Assembly: GCF_000715075.1 (NCBI RefSeq)
Contig: NC_134089.1
Span: forward strand, 66,570,697 to 66,634,696
DNA: 64,000 bases
DNA from: Nicotiana tabacum
Taxonomy: Eukaryota; Streptophyta; Magnoliopsida; Solanales; Solanaceae
Reading direction: 5' to 3'
The position numbers and the translations under genes are program-made. This document shows positions 34,321-44,110 of the stretch, in pieces. Position 1 is the first letter of the stretch. Each line of letters opens with the position of its first letter. Below the pieces are notes generated by a model, which was not told the origin of the DNA, did not search any database, and was given only the letters and a program-made list of their open reading frames with translations.

Positions 34321-35964
34321 AAAGAACCTAGAATCTTTAGTTCAGGGTTCAGAATTTGAGCTTGTTAATATGATCTATGCTTGGCTTTATTGTTTGTTGA
34401 TAGTATTGTATTTGTGGACCTAATGTGCTAATTGCCGCTTATTTACCGTTTTAATATTATTTGAACTGTATTAAACTATCTTCTTACGCCTCCCTTCTGA
34501 GTCTTATAAAAAATGGTGCACACGTTCGTGTGACCCACTTTTCTGTTAGAAGTTATACCAAATAGAACGAGGTTGGGCCAGCAACAAGGCCGGGTAGACT
34601 TTCGTGCTCCTAGTACGTCGCCCCCACCTCGGCTCAAGTTGTCCGCTTGGGTAAGCCAGGTTTAGAACACAACCCCAGGTTTATACATAAAAAAACATAA
34701 CCTCATGCTTGATCTCTAGTAGGAACGTTTGTTTGCATCACATGCATTTGACTTTGGAGACTCAACACAGGGGTTGGGTCCGTCTAAGACAAGTGTACCC
34801 GAAATGAAAGACCATCCTGATGCATCTTACGTGATATTTGTACATTTATTTTCTTTGGCTTGTATGTTGAGGCTAAGGAAAGAAAAACAAAAAAAAACAA
34901 GAGTGAGGTAGGATAGAGAATTCACCCGGTTCTGAAAACCTCGATATTTGAAAATGCCTTGAAACTTTACCAAAATTTTGAAAAAAAAGAGGAAAAGAAA
35001 ATGTATTTCAAAAAAAATGAAAGTGAGTCAGTATCATGTTTTTCCAATTATGTGAAAACTGGCCGAACTACGCGGGTTTGATTCTCACTGGATGTGAGAT
35101 ACGTAGACAAACCTCATCGGTTCTGGCCCACAATTTTCAAAAAATGCAAAAATATTTTCCTTTATTTCATTCCTTAGAAAAGTCTTTCTTTGAGACCACA
35201 ATTTTTGAAAAACAAAAATCCAAAAAATATTTTCTATTACTTGCTTCTTTAGAAAGTCTTTCTTTTAGACCCACATTTTTTTAAGAAAAATACAAAAATA
35301 TTTTCTTTTAATTTCTTCTTAAAATCCAAAAATATTTTCATTCTTCTTTCAAAAATTGAAAAGAAAATCCAAGATTCAAAAATATTTTCTTTTTCTTTAG
35401 AAGCATTTCTTTCATAAATTCGAAATAAAATTCCAAAAATCCAAAAATATTTCATTTCTTCTTTAAAAGTTTTTCTTTTGAAATTCCACAAAACAAAAAA
35501 AGTAAAAAAAAAGTCGAAATTCAAAAAAAAATATTTTCTTTCTTCTTTAGAAGTCTTTCCTTTCAATTTTTTTTTTAAAAAAACAAACACACAAATCGAA
35601 ATCCAAAAATATTTTGTTTATTCTTTTTAAGTCTTTCTTTCGAAAAAAGTCCAAAATCCAAAAAAAAGAAGTTAGTTTATTTACTTTATTCCTAATCTTC
35701 CCGAACTACGCAAAGATTTGATTCATGCGGCGTCATGATACGTAGGCAACCCACATCAGGTTCGATCGAATTATTTTAAAAAAAAAAGAAACAAAAAAGA
35801 AGGGAGAAAAAAAAAAGAAAAGAGAAAAAAAAGAAAAGAAGTAAAAAATAGAAGAAGAGTGATCATTCTAACATGTTGTTTGTTTTGAATTGTGAAGAAA
35901 GTTTGAGGTGGTCGGTTTGTGGTAAGCTGGAAACACATCCATAATTCACAAGATCCAAGGGAAA
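34321..35964 (+). other. Leader of the pol-less element, non-coding
   Basis: No coherent protein is seen. It has two copies of a hairpin module (35065-35125 and 35703-35757). Between them (35150-35670) is a degenerate A/T-rich repeat built of AAAATATTTTCTTT and TTCTTTAGAAAGTCTTTC words. Purine-rich low-complexity DNA follows (35770-35860). Confidence 0.7.
35150..35670. repeat. Degenerate A/T-rich tandem repeat
   Basis: Units of about 70-80 bp combine CCAAAAATATTTTC, TTTCTTCTTTAGAAG and TCTTTCTTT. They are strongly diverged, with many small indels. Confidence 0.7.
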
Positions 35965-37779
35965 ATGCCAATGACAACTAACATCGAAGCTGTTACTAGT
36001 GCTCAAGAGACTCAACGTCAGAGGGTTCAACACTGTGATTGAGGAAAATAGGGTACTAAAGTAGCAAATGACTGAAATGTGTCAAGCATGGTCCAATGGC
36101 CAAGGATCGCCCTTTTCTTCTCATGGTTTCCCAGAGTTCACACCCATCTTGACTACTGTCATTCTGGTCTCATTGTCTGATCAATCCTATCCACATGGGT
36201 TCAGTTATTATCCTAAATGTACGACTATAGTTGGAACTTCTGTTGTGCGCTCCCAAAGTTTGCCATTGACAACCAATCAGACAACCACTACTATTATGCA
36301 CGTCTTCACCATCCCACAACCGACGGTCGTGCAGAAGAAAACTCACGAGTAACAATTTGCTACCCAGCAAGAGCAGTACCACTCTCTTGAGTACCACTCG
36401 TGCTTGTTTGATCTTCCTGCAAAGATTGAGGAGCCTGCCCGAAAGCTGGCACAAGAAGAAATGACCCAAAGAGTGAAAAGCTTAGAACAACAGTTGAAAA
36501 ACATGCAAGGGTTGGCAGGTCAGAATAGTATTGCCTTCAAGGATCTATGTATATTCCTCGATGTCCACTTGCCACCTAGCCCACCTGGAGAAGGTATTGC
36601 AATCAGCTAAGAGGTGCAGGACGAAGTGAAGAATTGCTAATAGCTTATTTTGGGGAAAGCCTTACGGGAGTAGCCTCCGAATGGTTTATGGATCAAGACA
36701 CATCTCGCTGGGATGTCTGGGATGACATGGCACAGGCCTTTATCAAACAGTTCCAATACAACATCGACATCGCCCCAAACCGCAATTCCCTTTCAAATCT
36801 GAAGAAAAAACCAACTGAAAATTTCAGGGAATATGCCATCAAATGGAGAGAATAAGCAGCCAGAGTTAAGCCACCCATGGACGACCACGAGCTAATTACT
36901 GTCTTTCTTCAGGCTCAAGAGACAGATTATTTTCAAAACATGATGTGCGCAGTGGGTAAATCCTTCTCAGAAGCAATCAAAATGGGGGAAATGGTTGAGA
37001 ATGGTCTTAAGACAAGCAAAATTATAAGTCAAGCAGTTCTCAAAGCCGCAACTCAGGTTGTCTAGATTGAATCTGATAATTTTAGTGACACGAACGAGAA
37101 GGTTGAAGAAATCATGATGACATCAGGGTTGAGAAGAGGTCCTAGGAGATCATCTTGAAGGTATGACCATCCTCGTCTGTTTTTTGATGATTTCCCTGAG
37201 CACTACTATCTACCTCAGAACCCACAATACTCTGTTGCTCCACTCAAGTATGTTGTCCAGCCACCAAGATACCCCAGAAGGCGAGCACCAACACCTCAAA
37301 ACCTCCAGCAGCCTCCACAAAATTTTCAAGTGCCCTATTACCCACATCCAAGCCAAGGGTATAGAGAAGAAAAAAGGTTGAAAGATAATTTTACGCCAAT
37401 AAGAGAGTCCTATGCAAGCTTATTTGAGAATTTAAAGTATCATGACATGATTGCACCCATTCCTCCAAATCATGTGGACCCACGTGCACGAAACTTTAAC
37501 CCTTCTAAAAGGTGTGAATACCATTCTAATGCCCAGGAGTACAATGTTAAAAGTTGTCGGGATTTGAAAAGAGAAATAGAAAGGATGATCCAGGAAAACC
37601 TGATTATGATCCAAGACAGTGACACCCAGAATATCGTGCAGAATCCTTTACCTGCACATGATGATGCACACTGTGTGGGGATGATGCCTGGTGACATGGA
37701 GTATGAAAATCCTCTCGGGAACTTGTCGACCAAAATTGGAGAAGGCCATGGTGATTCTGATGAGCAAATTTGTGGCTAA
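35965..37779 (+). pseudogene. Ogre-type gag of the pol-less element, broken
   Basis: The probable start is MPMTTNIEAV at 35965. The coiled N-terminal part shows EEMTQRVKSLEQQLKNMQGL (about 36460). The capsid core shows LIAYFGESLTGVASEWFMDQ, WDDMAQAFIKQFQYNIDIAP, ENFREYAIKWRE and MGEMVENGLKTSKIISQA. The C-terminal part has a decayed zinc-finger-like CEYHSNAQEYNVKSCRDLK. A piece between HLPPSPPGEG and the AYFGES block is missing compared with what I expect for this family. Stops occur near 36350, 36608, 36853 and 37063. After 37779 no protease or later pol domain is seen. Confidence 0.85.
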
Positions 37780-39641
37780 ATGTCATGCTTAACAATTGAA
37801 AAGTCATTCTCTCCTCACTAGGAAGGAATCTTGGTAGTTTGTTTTGATGTTTTTTCTATTATCTGGGTTATTTCAGGGTTGTGACCCAGATTCTATTTGT
37901 TTTATTGAGTCAAACCCTTCTATCCCTCCATTCTATTTGTGTGAGTCTTGTCTGTCTATAGTGTTGCTATTTTCATTATCCGGGTTATTTTAGGGCGGTA
38001 ACTCAGATTTTAGGCTGTTTATCTTGTTATCAAACCCTTTCATCCTTTACCCAATAAATATAGTTTGTCCTTTTGTGTCATTCTGTTCCTAGTTCTTTTC
38101 TCGCTAGTTCTAATGACATGACATGCATGCAGAAATTTTGGCCAGATCTTAGAAACTGATTTAATCTGGAATTGGATAATTGAAAAAAATACTTTGGAGG
38201 ATGAATAAAGAGTTGAAATACTTTGAAATTAAGGTCGAGTTAAAATTCACCTTCAAATCATTGTGAAAGTCGGGCTTGAGGATATTTAATCAATTGAAGT
38301 TTGTTGGAAAGTTTGACACTAAGGGATGGAAAGTGTCTTTTGACCATGACACACCAAGAAGACAGACATGTTCGTCAATGTTGTGATCGCAAAAAGATAC
38401 TATGTTTGCCATTCTCGAGGTTGGGAGGCCCTCTTTCTGCTACCTAAACACTTTATATCCTTTGTCACTCCTTTGAGCCTGTGTTATTTTCTTTGACCAC
38501 CCTCTTTTGGAATCAAGTTTAGAGTCAAAATTCAAAAAAAAAGAAATAACAATAAAAGTCCATGCCCCAAGAGTACAAACTGGGGCAGATTTTAGAAAGT
38601 TCTAAGTGGAAAGAAAGAAAAAAAAGAAAAGAATTGTCAAAGGTCCATGCCCCCAGAAAATAGAAGTTGGGACAACTTGTTTTGGAAACGAAAAATAATA
38701 GACAAAAGAAAAAAAAAGACAAAGAAAAAAAAGACAAAGAAAAAGAAAGAAAGATGAAAGAAAAATATAGTTAGGTCAGATGTTTGAACTACGTTCGACC
38801 TGATTCCTTAAAAAATAAGGATACGCAGGCAGTCTCACGGTTCGGTCCAACCAAATAAGAATTTAGAAGAAAAAGAAAAAAATAGAAAAATCCAAAAATC
38901 CCTAGTATCTGAAACTGGGGCGAAGATTTTATTTCATTTTTGAAAGAGTCGATTCCAAGAGTTGTAAGTCTACAACCCGTCATTTTGAGTTTACTTTGAG
39001 CCTTCATGGCGACCTTTCTTTCCAACCCTATCCAAAAACCTTCCAAATAAAGACCTCCCGATATGCCTTCAAGAATGTCAAGAAACGCATGTAATGAGCA
39101 ACAGTTGTCACACGACGTAGAACACCATCGACTTGTTCACAAAAAGAGGGAAAGAAAAAGAAAATGAAAAATGAGAGAGTCTTATTAGTGAAAACCCCCA
39201 CAGGCACTGTAAGACGACGGTAAGCAAAGATGAATAAATGATAGAGGCTTGTTGGTGAAAATCCCTCAGGCACTACTTGTCGAAAGTGAGTCGTGAAGTT
39301 GATGCAAAGGATTGGCATAAACAAGCCCGACTTCAAAGTCATAAGAATGGTAAAAGGTAAGATTTGGTCAGTTTGATAGATCGACTGTTAAGTCCAAAAT
39401 GCATGTCATGATCATTAAGGCTAGTTATTGAAAGAAGAAAAAGAAAAAAAAGAGAAAAAAAATTCTTCCTTCTGTCCTTCCGATAGGGGCATTTCTTGTT
39501 GATACTTGTTTCTTTGCATCATTCTATCCTTCACTCTGAGTCAGTCCTTGTCAAAACAAGCAAGAAAAGATTTCAAAATATGCTACCAGCTTTTAAGTTG
39601 CATAAAGTAAATTTGGCCAGCACACTCAGTGGTTACTATCA
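37780..39641 (+). other. Non-coding internal region after gag
   Basis: No pol domain is recognised. It has CTGGGTTATTTCAGGG / CCGGGTTATTTTAGGG repeats (37860-38010). Inverted words such as TGCCCC/GGGGCA lie around 38567-38586. A third hairpin module is at about 38786-38845. Purine-rich low-complexity DNA is present at 38590-38760 and 39430-39460. It ends at 39641, where element C inserted. Confidence 0.7.
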
Positions 39642-40309
39642 TGTGGCGACCCGGTCAGTCGTCTCATGAGTTACCGCTTCGTTTTTCCCATTTCTGCTTC
39701 TTTATGCTTTGTTTATCCGTGTTATATAGTATCGGGTTGGTCGGATCGAATCTGGAATGATTTTGGTAAGGTTTGAAACACTTAGTCTCTTTTAAGGAAG
39801 TTTAAGTTGGAAAAGTCAAACGGATGTTGACTTATGTGTTAGAGGGCTCGGATGTGAGTTCTGATGTTTCGGTTAGCTTCGAGAGGTGATTTGGGACTTA
39901 GGAGCGCGATCGGAATGAGTTTTGGAGGTTTGGAGTAGATTTAGGCTTGAATTGGTGAAGTTGATATTTTGGCGATTTCCAGTTGATAGGCAGGATTTTG
40001 ATATAGGGATCGAAATGGAATTCCAGGAGTTGTAGCAGTTTCGTTGTGTCATTTGGGATGTGTGTGCAAAATTTTATATCATTTGGACGTGGTTTGGTTG
40101 GATTTTTTATCAAAAGCGGAATTTGGAAGATTTTAGAAAATTTGGCTTGAATCCGATGTGTTTTGGTTTATTTGATGTTGTTTGAGGTATTTTGAAGATT
40201 GGTACAAGTTTGAATAAGGTATTAGGATATGTTTGTGTTTTTGGTTGAGGTCCCCGAGGCCTCGGGATGATTTCGGATGGTTAACGGAGAAGTTTAGACT
40301 TTATTGCAG

Positions 40310-40575
40310 ATGCCGAATTTGTTGCCTCTGGTATTTCTGCACTTGCGGATTGAGGACCGCAGGTGCGGTGCCGCATAAGCAGAGGAATTGATCGCAGAAG
40401 CGAAAATGGCCTGATGAGCAGCGACCGCAGAAGCGGCTAAGGTGACGTCGCAGATGCGGAAGTTTGATCGCAGATGCAATATGCCGGATAAGTGATTTCC
40501 GTAGAAGCAGATGAAGAACCACAAATGCGGTACGACAGAAGTGGTTAAAGAGCCGCAGATGCAAAAATGTTTGGG
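40310..40575 (+). repeat. GCAGATGCGG/GCAGAAGCGG word array in LTR U3
   Basis: Words such as CGCAGATGCGG, CGCAGAAGCGG and CGCATAAGCAG recur every 15-25 bp, directly upstream of the TATA box. Confidence 0.75.
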
Positions 40576-40582
40576 CAGAAGG

Positions 40583-40589
40583 TATAAAT
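40583..40589 (+). promoter_or_regulatory. Putative LTR TATA box
   Basis: TATAAAT in AGAAGGTATAAATTGTAGCC, conserved in the 3' LTR at 48507. Confidence 0.55.
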
Positions 40590-41668
40590 TGTAGCCTTCG
40601 CAAATTTTAGCTAATTTCAACATTTTTTATCTCGGCTTGAGAGCTTTATGGACGATTTGAAAGAGAGATTTCAAGGGAACTTCATTGAGGTAAGGAATTT
40701 GGACCTAAAACTCGTTCCTATGCTATTATTACACGGATTAGAGCTAGAAATCATGGAAATTAAGGGTGAAAATTGGGGAAACTAGGGCTGGGAAACTTAG
40801 ACCTTTAATTAGGTATTTGAAGGACCATTTGGGGTCGGATTTGAGAACTTTTGATATGTATGAACTCGTGGGGAGATAAGGAATCTATTGATGTAAAAAT
40901 TATTGAATTCCGAGACGTGGGCCCAAGGGTCGGGTTTTGGTAATTTTGGGAATTGTGTCGTATTTTGATTATTTTCGATTGAGCTTCGTTCCCTTAGCAT
41001 ATTTTGACGTCCTCGTTCTGATTTTGGATAGATTCGACGCGAGTGGAGGCCGATTTGAGGGGCAAAAGCATCGCAAGCTAGAGATTTGACCGGTTTGAGG
41101 TGAGTAATGATTGTAAATGATGTTCTAAGGGTTTGAAACCCCGGATTTTCACATCGTAGTGCAATATTGAGGTGAGACACATGCTTGATGACGAGCGTGG
41201 TGTCGTGCACTGTTGGGGATTATATCTTAGTCCATCCCGAATGACTATTTTACTGTGTATTTGACTGAAACCTATTTGCTATCATCATGATTTGGGTTGA
41301 ATGCCATATTTGGGCCTTGTGCCAACTATTTGAACCCTTCGGGGATTTTTACTGGTATTTCCTCACTGTTTTGACTTTATACTTGAACTCATTCATGTTA
41401 AATTTCACTGTTTTTCGTACTAAGCCATGTTTACTCTATTTTAACACTAACATGATCTTTTAAATGATATTTTAGGCTAAGAAACATGTTTTACTACTGC
41501 CCGAGTGGCTTGTGAGGATTTTGACTGAGTAAGGCCGAGGGCCTATGTTGTGAGGAAATATTTGATACTGATTATGAGGCCAAGGGCCTGAGATGTGTAC
41601 GCCACGAGGTAGCTTGATTGATATGAGGTCGGGGGCCTAGTGATGATGCCACGAGGTGGCTTGATATT

Positions 41669-41721
41669 GCGCTTGGGCTGTAAGGGGCCCCTCTAGGAGT
41701 CTGTACATCCCCAGTGAGCGC
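41669..41721 (+). other. Cloverleaf-like inverted-repeat block in LTR
   Basis: Closing stem GCGCT/AGCGC, arm 1 GGGCT/GGCCC (one wobble) with loop GTAAG, arm 2 CTCT/GGAG (one wobble), arm 3 CTG/CAG. It is embedded among GAG-loop hairpins: GGCC-GAG-GGCC at 41533-41543, GCCAC-GAG-GTGGC near 41648, and GCCC-GAG-GGGC at 41748-41758. Confidence 0.55.
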
Positions 41722-42460
41722 GGGTACCCATTGTGATGTGAGATTGAGCCCGAGGGGCTGGTATTGTTCTATGTGATTTCCCGAGGGGCTGGTACTATTC
41801 TGAGATGTTGCCCGAGGGGCGAACCTTTATGTGTTTATTTTTCATAATTGATTGTCAACTAACTACTTAATCATTGAAAAGGCTTTTCATGAAACTACAT
41901 TTGAGTTAAAGAATTTTACCTATCTTTCACTAATTTACTATTTTTAAGTGGTTTTACTGCTTCATTATAGATGTTTTGTGCCTTACGTGATTTCTTGCTT
42001 TCAGTCTTTATTTACATTTGTTACTCACTGAGTTGGAGTACTCACTTTACTCCCTCCACCCCTGTGTGTAGATTCAGGCGTTGTGAATCCTGCCAGTGCA
42101 GGTTGAGAGCTCCCGGCAAATATCGGAGTCCACGAGGTAGCTGCTTGATGTCCGCAGTCCCATGTTTCTCCCTCTTTATCATTTTTATCTCTTATCAGAC
42201 ATTTGTAGCAGTTTGTAAACTCTTCAGACTTGTATTAGGTTTTATAGATGCTCATGACTAGTGACACCCCGATATCGGGCTATGTTGGGTTATTTTCTGT
42301 GAATTATGCTATTATTTGTTAACTTTGGATTATTTTATCATGCTTTAGATTTATTTCTTATGGTTTAACTATTAATGATTGGATATGGGAAGTGTCGGCT
42401 GGCCTTGTCTTTACGAGAGGCGCCATCACGATCGGGTTCGGGTTTAGGGTCGTGACAAGT

Positions 42461-42477
42461 TGGTATCAGAGCCTAGG
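42461..42477 (+). other. Primer-binding site of element C (initiator Met tRNA)
   Basis: TGGTATCAGAGCCTAGG, three bases after the LTR. The first 12 bases match the complement of the plant initiator tRNA-Met 3' end exactly. Confidence 0.9.
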
Positions 42478-42657
42478 TTACATAGGTCTCACGAGTCATG
42501 AGCAGGTTTAGTAGAGTCTTACGGATCGGTATAGAGATGTCTGTATTTATCCTCGAAAGGCTGCAGAACCTTTAGAAAAACTTCATATTTTTGAAATTCT
42601 TGTCGTGCAAATTTGTTGATCCGAGTACTAAACTTCGGTTGTTCTATTCTCTCATAG

Positions 42658-44110
42658 ATGGTGAGGACACGCGCTACCGGTTAAGATGGATGACCACCAG
42701 TACCACCGGTTGTTGCCGCTAGAGTCTAAGGACGCGACTGTGGTTGTGGTAGGGGCAGAGCAGCTAGGGCAGCACCTGTAGATCCACCAGCTGCCCCTGT
42801 TCAGGATCAGGTCCCAATTATGGACGCTCCAGTAGCACCAACTCAGGCATCAGCTGTGCCCATTGTAATTTCGGGTTTTTAGGAGGCCTTGGCTCAAATC
42901 TTATCAGTTTGCACTGGCCTAGCTCAGGCGGTTTCAGCCACTACAGCTGCAGCTACTTCTCAGGCCGAGGGAGGCAATCAGACTCCTGCCGCTCGCATGC
43001 CTGAGCAGGTCGTGCAGGGACTTCAGACGCCGGGGGCACATCTAGCCCAGCTAGTTACAGCTTCTCAGGACTATGTAGTTCCTGCTATGCCGGAGGATGA
43101 GCAGCGTAGGTTGGAGAGGTTTGGTAGACTGCAGCCTCCAACCTTCAGTGGCGCAAAGGGCAAGGATGCCGAGGGTTTCTTAGATAAGTGCCAGAGGATG
43201 CTTCGTATAACGGGTATTCTAGAGACCAGCGGGGTCGTTTTCACTACTTATCAGTTTTCTGGAGCTGCATTTACTTGGTGGGAGGTGTTTGAGAGGCGTA
43301 GGCCTATTGGTACAGCACCTCTTACCTAGCAGCAGTTCTCCGTTCTCTTTCTGGAGATGTATGTGCCACAGTCCCACAGAGAGGAGCTGCATAGGGAGTT
43401 TGAGTGGTTGCGTCAGGGAGAGATAACGATGACTCAGTACGAGATGAGGTTCTCCGAGTTAGCTCGTCATGCTATTTGTATGGTTCCGACAGATAGAGAG
43501 AGGATTAGGAGGTTTGTTGATGGCCTCACTTAGAGGGTGATTGGTGCTACTTTCGAGGAGGTTGCGGATATTGCCCGCGAGATTGAGTGTGTTCATCGCC
43601 AGGAGCGAGAGGAGAGGGAGGACAAGACGACTCAAGGATCTGGTAGTTACAGTTGTACTCCTTTAAGAGGTCATTTTCAGCACGACAGAGGCCGTCCATT
43701 CAGGCATGCTCAGCCAGCTTGCCCAGGTTATTTTGGGTCGTCGGGTCATGGTTCTCACAGTTCTCATCAGGGCCAGTCATCACTTAGTGCCCTTCCAGCT
43801 CAAAGTTCGTCCTGCGCTTCATCAGCTTAGGGCTCTTCTATGCCGAGTGCATCTGCTAGTCACTCCGGTGCGAGGGGTTCCCTTCAGTCTCCTTCTCCAG
43901 CACCTGGGAGTTGTTATGAGTGTGGTGAGATGGGTCACATGTGGAGGCAGTGCCCTCGTCATCTTACGAGCTCATCTCAGCAAAGGGGTTAGTCATCGGC
44001 TTCAGTGCCAATTATTTCACCACCACCCGCCCAGCCAGCTAGGGTGGAGGTCAGTCAGCTAGGGGTCACCCCAGAGGGGGAGGTCGATCAGGTGGCGGTC
44101 AAGCCCGTTT
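42658..44110 (+). pseudogene. Gag of element C, broken
   Basis: The ATG at 42658 (MVRTRATG) runs into TAA at 42682. The same frame is then open from 42889. Capsid motifs are RRLERFGRLQPPTFSGAKGK, GAAFTWWEVFERR and MTQYEMRFSELARHA. The zinc knuckle CYECGEMGHMWRQC (43912-43953) is intact as CX2CX4HX4C. A Gly/Arg-rich tail (PARGG, HPRGGGRSGGG) follows. Stops at 43327, 43531, 43828 and 43990 are all TAG in positions that fit an ancestral CAG. The frame is otherwise continuous for most of gag, so nonsense changes dominate here. Confidence 0.9.

Larger units (their letters stand above)
39642..42457 (+). repeat. 5' LTR of element C
   Basis: TGTGGCGACC to GTCGTGACA, 2816 bp. It contains the word array (40310-40575), TATA box (40583), GAG-loop hairpins (41475-41830), a cloverleaf-like block (41669-41721) and the palindrome CCCGATATCGGG near the 3' end. 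Confidence 0.95.

Noticed and set aside
35249..35590. Lys/Phe-rich open frame on the minus strand
   Set aside because: It is a translation of the degenerate A/T-rich tandem repeat in the leader of the pol-less element.
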